Origin: Siphonodentalium dalli
Taxonomy: Eukaryota; Mollusca; Scaphopoda; Gadilida; Siphonodentaliidae
NCBI GenBank assembly: GCA_032622095.1
Contig: CP136061.1
Coordinates: 88,404,983 to 88,468,982, forward strand
Direction of reading: 5' to 3'
DNA: 64,000 bases
Shown here: piece after piece, positions 28,801 through 40,118 of the stretch
Position numbering within the stretch: the stretch's first letter is position 1
Layout: every line of letters starts with the position of its first letter
Translations under genes and position numbers: made by a program
The notes under the pieces: generated by a model
What the model was told of the DNA's origin: nothing
Databases searched by the model: none
What the model saw: only the letters and a program-made list of their open reading frames with translations

Positions 28801-30020
28801 TGGACTACTTTGTTGAATACCATCATCCATATTTCAGAACCTTGTGTTTACAATATATCACTTTAATCTTGACACGGGACGCTACCCCTTATACGGATAT
28901 GTTATACACATATGGGGTGCTGCTAAACTGATCGCTTTGTTTTTTGTAAGATCAGCTATTATACGAAAGCCAAGTAGTCGGTGATACATTCCATGCGTAT
29001 AATTAAGTTTGTGACTTGAATTAAGATGATGTAGAATACTCTAAACGATATGGTGATCGGTTGGGCGTAGATGATGAAGTCGCTATACATGTAAGTTATT
29101 TTATAACCAAATTGATACAGGCAACGTCATTCCTATATATGTACCGCCTGATGTTTCAATTGGAACATAGATAACATTTAAAGAAAACCAAGACACAAAC
29201 AGTGGGTAATGTGCAAACATTCTAAATGTCTGTAAAACATCACCACCAAGAAGAACATGGAGAATAGACACACTGTGTTCTAATATTAATAATTGATAGC
29301 TCTCCAATAAAATAAAAATCCTGTGTTGAAACAAATGTTATGTAAACAAAACTGTTTCAGCGAATTGTCAAAAACATCGCCAATCACATAGTAAATTCAA
29401 ATAGTTTAGTCTAAGTGTGATTTGTCAGAATATGGATGTGTCAATGTGTTGACATTTCCCTGTGTTTGCCGTCAAGTTTTTATTACATTTTTATTTGATG
29501 TTTTATTGGATTAATTTGACTTTGATCGACAATGGCACTCTAACAGTAATCTTTACTTGTTTTGAAGTGCGATAACTCGTCATTGGAGAGTTATTAATAA
29601 TGACAATAAGAACAAAGTTGATATGATTTACACGCGCTTGTTAATGGCAGTTCTTTTAGAAACTTAACACAAACCATGTTAAATGTATTACCCATGAACC
29701 CATTTCGAAAACATTTGAGTCCATTTAAAGGGATGGTTCTTTAGTATCGGAGTAATCTTCCAACGAAATGGAACATAAGTTTGCCATGTATCCATACGGA
29801 TGAAGCGACCACAATATTTTATAATATTATCCAAATGATCACTATATTAAGTTGTCTCAGTCAGTAAAATTCGTTTATATAATGCCATGCGCCACGTGGG
29901 GGTGGTTATTCTTATGATGTGTATCTAAATCTAGTCGAGCGTCCCACAACGAGAGGACACTACAGGGATGAGGAATAAAAGACTTTGTTGAAAATAAGGT
30001 ACAAATGTATTTTATTGACT

Positions 30021-30148
30021 GATACGATATAACCTCAGCGCTGCAGGGACGATTCCCAGACTGGACATCAAATATGTTTGAAAAGATACGATATAACCTC
30101 AGCGATGCAGGAACGATTCCCAGACTGGACATCAAATATGTTTGAAAA
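30021..30148. repeat. Two tandem 64-bp units
   Basis: The 64-bp unit beginning GATACGATATAACCTCAGCG is repeated directly at 30,021-30,084 and 30,085-30,148, differing at very few positions. The same tandem pair exists in the other duplicate at 34,310-34,437, so it predates the segmental duplication. Confidence 0.9.
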
Positions 30149-30314
30149 GATAACTCAATATTTATGATAGTGCACATACTGAACCAAGCTATACCTGTTC
30201 CTTGTTGAAAATGATAAATTGCAAAGATAAAAAAAATTAATTAGGGTTGTCTTGATATTTACGTGAGGGACAAATATAATCGAGAGAGCACGTTTGTTTC
30301 ATGAATATTAATGG

Positions 30315-30533
30315 ATGGTTGTAAAAGCTATGAAATCATATGGTGACTTCGATGTAATACTGATTATTGACTCTGTAGCTGCCACGGTCATATTCGTAAT
30401 TATGTATGGATTACATGTAGCGAAGTTTCGAGTTGGTTGGCGGGTCGGTCACAAAGCTTTTCTACTTTGGTATTTTTGTCGCAGACTTAACGAACACATC
30501 GGTTGCAAAAGATTCCGCAGCGATCGAAAATAA
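30315..30533 (+). other. 72-codon open frame kept in both duplicates; coding status doubtful
   Basis: The predicted peptide begins MVVKAMKSYGDFDV and has a hydrophobic stretch at about residues 14-36, then a basic C-terminus. It matches no family I recognise. The counterpart at 34,604-34,822 has the same length and differs only near its C-terminus. Since the duplicates are close to identical throughout, its preservation says little about selection. No upstream exon or promoter signal was seen. Confidence 0.15.
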
Positions 30534-30785
30534 TTAATAACTAGAAGTCTGATTGCATGTAATAAGATATCTTCCATGGTATCGGCATCCCATGTGTGTG
30601 CTCTGTGTATATGTGTGTTCATCTTCATCGAATGCATATTGGTGCTTCGTGATCTGATGGTAGACTTCAATTGACATTTCGAAATAAGATATATATTGTA
30701 AGGTTCGAACCAGCGAGGATGGTTAATGACAATCTAGTGCATCATTATCCTATCCAACCAGGTTTCGCGCTGCCACTTTCCAAAT

Positions 30786-31103
30786 TTGCCAATGGCAAAC
30801 ATAATTCACATTTGGCAGACAATATTTTCATTTGGCAAAAGTTTTGGCAAGTCACTTTTTAATTCCTCGAGAATGTTGAAACATATTGGTAAATCATAAC
30901 CATTCGTTTCCGGAGACTCCTACAACATAATTATATTATGGTGTATTATAAGGTTTAGGACAAGTTAACACCTCTATTAAGATACAGTTAATCTGTGAGA
31001 TTAACTGTACCAGTGGCCGGAGGGATTACTAGTATTTAGTGGTGGTGTTTACATAGCTAATCATCCTGTGATGTGCTTTTCTGATGAAGCAACCTTCTAC
31101 TAT
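30786..31103. other. Spacer between duplicate copy 1 and the second array
   Basis: This sequence has no counterpart in copy 2. It starts with several TTGGCA/TGGCAA words at 30,787-30,851 that resemble NFI half-sites but may be chance, and it contains the hairpin at 30,984-31,008. No gene was seen. Confidence 0.5.
30984..31008. repeat. Perfect short hairpin
   Basis: ACAGTTAATCT and its exact reverse complement are separated by GTG. The hairpin lies in the ~320 bp between the end of segmental copy 1 and the second satellite array. No T-run or gene neighbour suggests a terminator role, and its function is unknown. Confidence 0.7.
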
Positions 31104-31527
31104 TGTGTTCACTCTGGCGTTTCATGATGACCATACGTGTTCACTCTGGCGTTCCATGATTACCAAATGTGTTCACTCTGGCGTTCCATGATTACCAAAT
31201 GTGTTCACTCTGGCGTTCCATGATGACCAAATGTGTTCACTCTGCGTTTCATGATGACCAATGTGTTCACTCTGGCGTTCAATGATGACCAAATGTGTTC
31301 ACTCTGGTGCCGCATGATGACCAAATGAGTTCACTCTGCGTTTCATGATCACCAGATGTGTTCACTCTGGCGTTCAATTATGACCAAATGTGTTCACTCT
31401 GGCGTTCCATGATGACCAAATGTGTTCACTCTGGCGTTCCATGATAACCAATTGTGTTTACTCTGGCGTTCCATGATGACCAATTGTGTTTACTCTGGCG
31501 TTCAATGATGACCAAATTTGTTCATTA
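31104..31527 (+). repeat. Second, short array of the 32-bp satellite (about 13 monomers)
   Basis: Same monomer and orientation as the 28-kb array. It begins abruptly at TGTGTTCAC after unrelated DNA and ends with the same transition TTCATTACAAACG. Its rare variants (ATCACCAGATG, TTCAATTATGACC, AACCAATTGTGTTTAC) match the last ~390 bp of the first array in order. It was therefore copied with the flanking DNA and did not arise independently. Confidence 0.95.
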
Positions 31528-31983
31528 CAAACGTAGTGCATTGTCCCACTAAACTCTTCCCATGCGTAAATCGTAGAATCAATATGGGGTATCAGTTTGC
31601 TGTATACTACGAATTGTCCATACCAGCCCACTGTGTTCATGCGAAGACACCTTTCGTATAGTGGGCGAATAACTGTGTGTGGCTACCACCAATTGACTGA
31701 AGACGAGGAAAGCCAAGAACCAGACACGCCACTTCGTCTGGTGTCGGGGATCTAGCCTGGTGTATGATAATGTTCATTTCAACTGAATAAACATGTCCTG
31801 AGAGGTTAATAACTTATTGTAACTTCTCAAAACTCCACATGTGCTATGAAAGTGATTGGACTACTTTGTTGAATACCATCATCCATATTTCAGAACCTTG
31901 TGTTTACAATATATCACTTTAATCTTGATACGGGACGCTACGCCTTATACGGATATGTTATACACATATGGGGTGCTGCTAAA

Positions 31984-33212
31984 TTCAGCTAAATGGGGTT
32001 CAAATGGTGATACCATGCAAATTTAATTCAAGGTTACAGAGCAACAGTGAGACAAGCAGGCCAAATGACAGCCATATAATTAATTATACTATCATAGTAT
32101 AATTTTTTTGTTAGTGTTTTATAAACAAGGATGTGTTGTTTCTTGATTGCCAAGAATGGTGGTATAGCTGGGAAGTACAATCCCCACTTCATTGCTATCA
32201 CAATAAACAATTGAGTATTCCTACCTTATATGATATACTAGATGCATGGTCTCCTGAGGAGATTTCATAAAAGTACTCCGGGTTCGAGTATAGCACAAAA
32301 TGTTAGACATTGGGCTGGTAACACTTGTCCCCCAAGCTAAGATGGAGGTCTACACATAATTTCTAATTCCACATAGAGAGTTGGGTTTTCTCTTCAACTC
32401 CCTCCTCACTTAAAATCAGGAAGACATTAAAGCTATGATAATTTACTAAAAAGTAGCCGATTAACCAATTCCCCATGATGGAATGCCAGGGCGCATTTGG
32501 TGTTGTAACGAACACTGATTTCTGTAATTTGACTGCCAACTTGGTAGCCATCTTGGATAAAATTGAACAGTTCTGTTGAAGTGTTATAATAACTCCGTAT
32601 GTGACACGGATAGTTCTTTTCCCTCACTGAATTCCGCTAATTTCTTTAAATCTTGATATTTATTTTTGACAAAATGCTATAATTCGGTTGTCTAAAGTGG
32701 ATTTTTGACAGATCGAACATGTTTTGTTCAATAAAATTGGTGCACTACATTGCTGAAGCAATAAGTAAACACAAATGTCATATTTCGCAGGCGCTACCAA
32801 ACGGAATGTCATTTGCATGCTATTCTTGAAAATCGCATAACTGTTGATTTTCTGGTGCCGTTTTGGCAGCCATCTTTGCCTGGAATAACATTCCCGAGAA
32901 TTTGGGTACTGTACTTTTAGAACTACTATTGATGAATTGCCCTTACTGAACAAATGTATAACAATAAAGATATATGCGCAGAATTCTTCAGTTCTTAGGA
33001 CAACCCTATGTCTGAACTTAACTGACAATGACGTCAACATTGACGTCGTAATTCCTTCCAGTCGCGGACGCATGAAGTCTATCAAACTTGTTCCGACAAA
33101 GTAAGTGATACCCTATCATAATATCATAGTCTCTACATTTGTTAAAATAATTCCCACTAAAGTACATAAGCGACTCTACTATTTAGCTTTTGCTAATAAA
33201 ATATATTTAAAC
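31984..33212. repeat. Extra ~1.2 kb segment in copy 2 (insertion or loss from copy 1)
   Basis: The segment is bounded by TGCTGCTAAA on the left and TTTAAACCAA on the right. AGCTAAAT near its left end and ATTTAGCT near its right end are short inverted matches, but no convincing terminal repeat or target-site duplication is visible. It holds TGGCAGCCATCTTTGCC near 32,866, a word common in dispersed invertebrate repeats, and a 29-bp segment (32,465-32,493) identical to one in copy 1. The longest open frame (minus, 32,660-33,085) resembles nothing I know. Confidence 0.65.
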
Positions 33213-34309
33213 CAACTGATCGCTTTGTTTTTTTGTAAGATCAGCTATTATACGAAAGCCACGTAGTCGGTGATACATTCCATGCGTATAATTAAGTTTG
33301 TGACTTGATTTAAGATGATGTAGAATACTCTAAACGATATGGTGATCGGGTGAGCGTAGATGATGAAGTCGCTATACATGTAAGTTATTTTATAACCAAA
33401 TTGATACAGGCAACGTCATTCCTATATATGTACCGCCTGATGTTTCAATTGGAACATAGATAACATTTAAAGAAAACCAAGACACAAACAGTGGGTAATG
33501 TGCAAACATTCTAAATGTCTGTAAAACATCACCACCAAGAAGAACATGGAGAATAGACACACTGTGTTCTAATATTAATAATTGATAGCTCTCCAATAAA
33601 AAAAAATCCTGTGTTGAAACAAATGTTATGTAAACAAAACTGTTTCAGCGAATTGTCAAAAAACATCTCCAATCACATAGTAAATTCAAATAGTTTAGTC
33701 TAAGTGTGATTTGTCAGAATATGGATGTGTCAATGTGTTGACATTTCCCTGTGTTTGCCGTCAAGTTTTTATTACATTTTTATTTGATGTTTTATTGGAT
33801 TAATTTGACTTTGATCGATAATGCCACTCTAACAGTAATCTTTACTTGTTTTGAAATGCGATAACTCGTCATTGGAGAGTTATTAATAATGACAATAAGA
33901 ACAAAGTTGATATGATTTACACGCGCTTGTTAATGGCAGTTCTTTCAGAAACTTAACACAAACCATGTTAAATGTATTACCCATGAACCCATTTCGAAAA
34001 CATTTGAGTCCATTTAAAGGGATGGTTCTTTAGTATCGGAGTAATCTTCCAACGAAATGGGACATAAGTTTGCCATGTATCCATACGGATGAAGCGACCA
34101 CAATATTTTATAATATTATCCAAATGATCACTATATTAAGTTGTCTCAGTCAGTAAAATTCGTTTATATAAAGCCATGCGCCACGTGGGAGTGGTTATTC
34201 TTATGATGTGTATCTAAATCTAGTCGAGCGTCCCACAACGAGAGGACACTACAGGGATGAGGAATAAAAGACTTTGTTGAAAATAAGGTACAAATGTATT
34301 TTATTGACT

Positions 34310-34437
34310 GATACGATATAACCTCAGCGCTGCAGGGACGATTCCCAGACAGCACATCAAATATGTTTGAAAAGATACGATATAACCTCAGCGATGCAGG
34401 AACGATTCCCAGACTGGACTTCAAATATGTTTGAAAA
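34310..34437. repeat. Two tandem 64-bp units (copy 2)
   Basis: Counterpart of the tandem pair at 30,021-30,148, with the same register and unit length. Confidence 0.9.
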
Positions 34438-35108
34438 GATAACTCAATATTTATGATAGTGCACATACTGAACCAAGCTATACCTGTTCCTTGTTGAAAA
34501 TGATAAATTGCAAAGATAACAAAATTTAATTAGGGTTGTCTTGATATTTACGTGAGGGACAAATATAATCGAGAGAGCACGTTTGTTTCATGATTATTAA
34601 TGGATGGTTGTAAAAGCTATGAAATCATATGGTGACTTCGATGTAATACTGATTATTGACTCTGTAGCTGCCACGGTCATATTCGTAATTATGTATGGAT
34701 TACATGTAGCGAAGTTTCGAGTTGGTTGGCGGGTCGGTCACAAAGCTTTTCTTCTTTGGTATTTTTGTCGCAGACTTAACGAACACATCGGTTGCAAAAG
34801 CTTCAACAGCGATCAAAAATAATTAATAACTAGAAGTCTGATTGCATGTAATCATAATATATCTTCCATGGTATCGGCATCCCATGTGTGTGCTCTTCTT
34901 ATATGTGTGTTCCTCTTCATCGAATGCATACTGGTGGTTCGTGATCTTATGGTAGACTTCAATTGACATTTCGAAATAAGATATATATTGTAAGGTTCGA
35001 ACCAGCGAGGATGGTTAATACAGTCTATAGTGCATCATTATCTTATCCAACCAGGGTTCGCGCTGCCACTTTCAAAATTTGCCTCTTCATTCCGCACGCA
35101 TTGGCATA

Positions 35109-35566
35109 TGTGACCCGCCATATCAAATCCAGTCGTAAGTCGGGATTTTTTTTACCCTGTACCAATGCATTCTCTTATATTTGCGAGTCGACCATAGGTC
35201 GCCTCGCATATATAAGAGAATGCATTGGCCTAACAATTTTTTATAATTTTTTTTAAATAAATGTTTCTTACAATTTTTAGGACATAAATAAAAAACATCC
35301 ATTACCCTGCAGGGAGCCCCACACATATATAGAAGCAGATAGAAGAGTGTCGTCTGCTCATGTTTGCATGGGACTCTGTATGGGTGAAATTATAAAATTG
35401 TTAAAGAATACAAGAACAAATTATTAAAATTGTAAAAAATTGTTAGGCCAATGCATTCTCTTATATATGCGAGGCGACCTATGGTCGACTCTCATATATA
35501 AGAGAATGCATTGGCACAGGGTAAACAAATCCCGACTTACGACTGGATTTGATATGGCGGGTCACA
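35109..35566. mobile_element. Nested foldback / MITE-like element with ~120-bp inverted arms
   Basis: The left arm begins TGTGACCCGCCATATCAAAT and the right arm ends with its reverse complement at 35,566. Arms of roughly 120-130 bp match with few differences around a ~200 bp AT-rich centre. Each arm itself contains a near-perfect palindrome of 67 bp (35,162-35,228 and 35,448-35,514) built on CCAATGCATTCTCTTATAT, so the element can fold as a cruciform with hairpins inside hairpins. No open frame is present, as expected for a non-autonomous element. No clear target-site duplication was seen. It begins 26 bp after segmental-duplication homology ends. Confidence 0.85.
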
Positions 35567-35990
35567 CATCAGATGAAATCCAATGTTCGATAGCTTTGGA
35601 GGAGTTGTATTCTCAAGCATTATGGCAAAATTGCAAACTTTGAGGGCCCGTAACTTTGGCATTTCTACTCGGATTCCAAAAATCATTTCCGGTATGAGTT
35701 TGTTTCCATTCGGGCAATCCATATATATGTCAACCAAAACTTCGTTTGGAGAAAATTCCCCCACCCTATTGTAAAAGTTTAAGACCGACCCTGTCCAGTT
35801 TTAGTGTTGGCACTGAACTGGCAACAGTCAACACGACTGTGAAACTCAATCCAGTTATCTGGAATGATACGGGAGAATATAGCTCAGTACAACAAATTAG
35901 AGGGTTGCCTATCCATGGGCGGTAACTCCGCAGGGAAAGCGGGAGGAAAAAGTTTTGATGCCCGTGGTCAGTTACGCATATCGAGGTGTT
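35567..35990. other. Gene-free repeat-like DNA
   Basis: The stretch 35,640-35,770 (GGCCCGTAACTTTGGCATTT... then GGAGAAAATTCC) has the style of dispersed mollusc repeats such as those at 61.4-62.1 kb. No gene was recognised. Confidence 0.4.
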
Positions 35991-35993
35991 CAC

Positions 35994-36080
35994 ACGGTGC
36001 GTGTGCATGTGTGTGTGCGTGCGCGTGTGTGTGGTGCGCGTGTGTGGTGCGAGGGTGTGTTCGTGTGTGTGCGTGTGTTT
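35994..36080. repeat. GT-rich microsatellite
   Basis: Imperfect GTGTGT/GCGTGT repeats. They create long open frames on both strands, rich in Val/Cys/Ala on plus and His/Thr on minus, that should not be read as proteins. Confidence 0.9.
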
Positions 36081-37344
36081 ATAGGGGGCTGCTCTCAAAG
36101 GGACCTACGGCCTCAGAAGTGGGTTCATATGTCATAGCATAGAAGTCTTTATCACAACTATCGTCCATGATATATTAATATGATAATAGGCGCTACCTAA
36201 TAGTGAACAAAGTGAATATTATCAATCAGGTATTTTTTTACTTTGAAAATTGGTCATCTACCTGGTGTAGAATGATAGACTGTGGAACCTTCTCTGTTTT
36301 AAATCGCAGTCTCTGAAGAACTGATATTCTCTTGAACGGATCCACTTCGTACTCGATAAGCCTTAAAGTCGCCGTCGCGAAGTTCATATTTTACCCATTT
36401 CCCCGCTTATTAGACCAACAGAGTCGTTCTAAGAACGAAATTAATCGTCCCAAGATTAGCCGCTATCGATTCGCATTCCAGGAAACCCCCTGGCATGCGC
36501 ACAGCTCTAAACGCAAACAACAGATTGGGTGTAATTTATTTTTGACCCGTGACGTCATAAATCACCTTGCGGCATTCTGTTGACATTGTGTTATCGAAAT
36601 CGGTTTCTGCGTGGTTTTTCGTTGGAAATCGTGAATTCGGAATGGATTTATGTGTGTAATAAAATATTGAATAATACGACATGAATTATTCGCGTGGCCA
36701 ACAGCTCCGGAGTAAATTCTAACATATTTGGACGAAGTTCGTGTGTCACTGTGACTGTCAGAATAGAACCACAGTAGATCATGCCATGAATCTCTACTTC
36801 CGTGCCGCTGGAGTGGGTATTCGTGGCATGATCTACATGTAGGTCCACGGGAACTTCGAAATTTATTAACTTTCAACATATTGTTCATATGAAATGCATG
36901 GGATACGTGACCGCTTTCGCAGATTTCTGCTTTCAAGTCCCACAAGAAGAGTACGAATTACGTTTATGGCTGAACTATCAGAAGGGCTTCTTGTGTGGCT
37001 ATGCTGTCTACGTATCTGCATGTATCATCTTTGGGAAAATGATTTTAATATGATCAAACAGTGAAATACAGAGCTATACAGTATACTATGGCTTCTTCCA
37101 TTCGTTGAGTTGAAAAAGTAAATACTGGAGTGTTATTACGCTAAATAATATAATATCTATGTTCAGGGTAAATACACCAGCCCCTCCCAAAATGGGCCGC
37201 ATCCTCAGCATTGTATGGGGTTCAATTTTTTTTTCCAATTTTCCTCCGACTCATTCTTTTTTATTATAATATACAAAAATGTGACAACAATAACGACCAT
37301 AAAAAAGCGTTTGCTTTAAAAATAGTGAACAAAAGTCATTATTT
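36081..37344. other. No recognisable gene; one hairpin
   Basis: Open frames at 36,332-36,583 (plus) and 36,562-36,945 (minus) have no recognisable motif. An 18-bp inverted repeat, GTAGATCATGCCATGAAT (36,774-36,791) with ATTCGTGGCATGATCTAC (36,819-36,836), has one mismatch and a 27-base loop. It lies within the minus-strand frame. Confidence 0.4.
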
Positions 37345-37850
37345 TGTCATTTTATGCAGATTAGTTCCATACATCACCTTCTCAGGAGAAGTCTATTTCT
37401 TGCCATTTCATGACTATAAAGCAAAATAATCAATAAAACCCCCAAGATGATTTTTTGTCATGTAGGTCCTGGACTTCTTCCCTTCTTAGCCTGGACATCT
37501 TACCCCCACCCAAACCCTGACTCAAACAACATTTTCTCGGAAGAAGTTAATTTCTCATTGTTTCGTGACTATATAAAGCAAAATAAGCAATAAAACCATG
37601 ATTTTTCTCAAGTAGGCGCTGGTTGGGGGGGGGGGGGGGGGGCTACATCATGTTCTGGAATCTTCGTTTCATGACTTTATAAAGCAAAATAAGCAATGAA
37701 ACCATGAGACAATTTTTTGTCATGTAGGTGTTGGGTTGTGGGTAGCTATCCAGACCTGGACATTTGAAAGAATGAAATTAAATAAAATCAAATTTAAATC
37801 TCAAAAGTCATTTTTCTCGCCATTTCAGGATCAAATAATTAATTGTGTGA
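37345..37850 (+). repeat. Divergent direct repeats, plus orientation, with a G20 run
   Basis: About three to four diverged units each contain the series CCCAAACCCTGACTCAAACAA, GAAGTTAATTTCTC, TTTCATGACTATA and AAGCAATAAAACC. One unit carries an unbroken G run at 37,623-37,642. Reverse-oriented copies lie at 39,180-39,660 and another plus-oriented copy at 39,715-39,850. Confidence 0.75.
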
Positions 37851-38133
37851 TTAAAAAAATATGTCGCTTGGAAAACAAATATATTTTAATAAAAAAAAAA
37901 GGGAATTATAAAAAAAAACATTTTTCTGGCAATTTCAGGATAAAACTATGAAAAGTGGGGGGAAATTTGTCACTTGAAAATAATTTTTTTTTAAATAAAA
38001 ACAAAGTTAAATATATAAACAATTTGGCCATTCCAGAGTCAAACGTTATCAAATGAATGAAACTATTTTCAGTCATATATGGGAGATGAAGATTAGGGAG
38101 ATACATTGTAACAATAATCTATTAAGATTTCAT

Positions 38134-38570
38134 TCATTTATTCATGCATTTCTCCAGCTCGGGCAAACGAAAGCCCCTGCAATTTCCACTATCATTTGGG
38201 AAAGCATACTGAAATTACTGATGCCATTCACAACACACGATGGAAGAGGTCTGCAGTTATGCAAACCATGGTAGCCATAGCACCACCGAATAAACTGTCT
38301 ATGCTATATGCCTGTATTTGTTGTGCAGAGGTCCATTAAACGGATGACTATACTGTTGCTGGTATCCTAACCATGCAACTTCAAGTAGCCATGGGTCCAG
38401 ACACACACTCCTGAAGGGGACAGTCGCCGTGATACACTTGAAGTGTCCTTCCTATGAAATCGCTTTTGTCACTTCCTTTAGCTTGGTCTCAACTTTTTCA
38501 ATCTCATGGCAACATCTGCACTCACAGGTACATTGTAGTCTCCATCACAGTACATAGGCCGCATGAACAC
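38134..38570 (-). pseudogene. P2X7 C-terminal (ballast) domain-like gene, exon 2, decayed
   Basis: On the minus strand, an intron acceptor (TCATTTCAG) is followed at 38,570 by sequence encoding CSCGLC. After one frameshift near 38,526 come CECRCCHEIEKVE, FKCITATVPFRSVCLDPW, a GYQQQY segment, KYRHIA, RQFIRWCYGYHG and LPSCVVNGI, and finally FRLPELEKC before a stop at 38,134. This order (Cys cluster, CIT...VCL, YRQF-RWCWG, PSCVV, G-F-LPEL) is that of the zinc- and guanine-nucleotide-binding cytoplasmic domain of P2X7. The domain also occurs alone in many invertebrate multi-copy genes. At least two frameshifts (near 38,526 and 38,320), one stop before the FKCIT motif and a further shift near the end break the frame, so it is a pseudogene. 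AATAAA overlaps the stop. No P2X channel domain was found. Family recognition is from memory of motif order. Confidence 0.75.
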
Positions 38571-39179
38571 CTGAAATGACAAGGGAAATACATTTATTAT
38601 GGAACAACTCAGAGTTAACATTCAATTCCTCAATTTTGTTGATGCAAACTTTGACAAATGTGTAACAAACTCGACATATAGTAATGCCCTAAATAATCGA
38701 CCTCTTAACCACATCAGAATTATAGGTATAGTTTCAGGATTCAGTTGGAAATATGGCTTGTGGAAATTCATCGGAAAGCTCTCATGAATGGCAACAAGTC
38801 ATATTTCGGACTAAATCCTGAAAAGTTACCCACAGTTCTGCTGTGGTTAAGGGGTTGAATGTTTAGGTCATTTCTCTATGTTCTGTTGAACGGCAGTGGG
38901 CATGCGTCTGTCCGTCCACTTGTTCTCATGGATACATGCATCTTGGATAAGTTCCGCACAAATTTGTTATCAGAAGTTATACCTGCTGAATTGTTTACCA
39001 GGTATCTATTTCATTATCCAGTTTTGTAAATATCCTGTTTTAACGATTCACAGCTTATACTATAGTAGTTTGTTTACCTGGTGTACATGATATCTCCCCC
39101 AGTGCATCCCCCCTTTTTACTATTTTCAGTCTGTCAAATGCTCACACCCACCGAGAATTCAACATACGACAAAATATAA

Positions 39180-39660
39180 ATGTACACGTATTAATTTATT
39201 GCTTATTTATTTTTATGTTATAGTCATTAAATGGCGATAAATTAACATGTTACAAGTTGTTTGAGTCAGGGTTTGGGTGGAGAGGGGGGAATTAGATACC
39301 CAGGTCTGAATATCCCCCACACCCAGCATCTACATAAGAGTATATGACAAAAATAAACTAATCATTTTATTGCTTATATTGCCCTATAATGCTATACATC
39401 CATTAAAATTTTGATTGAGTCAGGATTTGGGCTGGGGAGAAATTACACAGGCCTGAATATCCCTCCCCCCCCCCCCAAAAGAAACCAGCAGCTGCATATG
39501 AGACAAAAATATCTTAATATTTATCACTTACATGTACCGGTATATCGCTTTATATAGTCATGAAATGGCGAGAAATTAAAATTAATCGAGAAAAATTTCA
39601 TTGAGTCAGGGTTTCGGGTGGGAGGGGGGAATACCGAGGCTTGAGTATCTCTCGCCTTTT
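39180..39660 (-). repeat. Divergent repeats, reverse orientation
   Basis: About three units of roughly 190 bp carry TTTGAGTCAGGGTTTGGGTGG, TGAATATCCCCC, ATGACAAAAATA and GTCATGAAATGGCGA. These are the reverse complements of words in the 37,345-37,850 repeats. The two sets form a large, imperfect inverted repeat around exon 2 of the P2X7-like pseudogene. Confidence 0.75.
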
Positions 39661-39714
39661 CATGAGTGTATGAAGCAAATAAAAATAAGCAATTTATATA
39701 ATAATAAATTCATT

Positions 39715-39850
39715 TTTGTCATAAGTAGCTGCTCGGTTGGGGAGTGGGGCGATAATAAACCCGGGTATCTTTCTCCTGTCCCAAATACTGACTCAAACAA
39801 CTTTTCTTGGAAAGTTAATTTCTTCCCGTTTCATGACTATATATTCAGAA
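39715..39850 (+). repeat. Single plus-oriented copy of the 37.4-kb repeat
   Basis: Contains TACTGACTCAAACAAC, GAAAGTTAATTTCTTCCCG and TTTCATGACTATATA in the order and orientation of the 37,345-37,850 units. Confidence 0.7.
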
Positions 39851-40118
39851 ATAGCATACATTGGCATGCATAGACCAAGTCTTCTCAGTCAACAACAGCG
39901 TGGGAAATTGGTTGGGTTGATGCTGTTTTGGACCGAGAATCCGAGATACCTCCTGTTCAGTCTATGTAAACATACACTCAGATTCATACTGATACTGAGT
40001 CTATTGCATTCCCATCAACTTTTCATTTCTGAACAGTTGTGGGCTTCCCCCAAATTACGTCACACCGCACTAAATATAAATCTGAAATTAGTTGTGATTG
40101 ACAGGCGTATACGTAAAC

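Larger units (their letters stand above)
28459..30785. repeat. Segmental duplication, copy 1 (array-flanking DNA)
   Basis: This non-satellite sequence next to the big array is nearly identical to 31,528-31,983 plus 33,213-35,083. Copy 1 lacks the ~1.2 kb present inside copy 2, but contains a 29-bp segment at 28,559-28,587 absent from the matching place in copy 2. Homology stops at AAATTTGCC (30,785 here, 35,083 in copy 2). No recognisable protein was found. Three short open frames (28,539-28,721 minus; 29,875-30,177 minus; 30,315-30,533 plus) show no family resemblance. Confidence 0.9.
31528..35083. repeat. Segmental duplication, copy 2, with ~1.2 kb of extra sequence
   Basis: 31,528-31,983 matches 28,459-28,933, and 33,213-35,083 matches 28,934-30,785. 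Between them, 31,984-33,212 is present only in this copy. At 31,622 it lacks the 29-bp segment found in copy 1. Substitutions are few, so the duplication is recent. A copy of the 72-codon frame lies at 34,604-34,822. Confidence 0.9.

Noticed and set aside
30700-30715. GGTTCGAACC as a tRNA B box (also at 34,994)
   Set aside because: No A box, cloverleaf or acceptor stem could be drawn around it in either copy.
32660-33085. 141-codon minus-strand open frame in the extra segment of copy 2
   Set aside because: It overlaps repeat-type sequence (TGGCAGCCATCTTTGCC), shows no domain, and its composition is not convincing.
35766-36142. Open frames of 92-110 codons over the GT microsatellite
   Set aside because: They are translations of GTGTGT/CACACA, open on both strands, with no other support.
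36562-36945. 127-codon minus-strand open frame
   Set aside because: No recognisable domain, no splice or promoter context, and it contains a non-coding inverted repeat.
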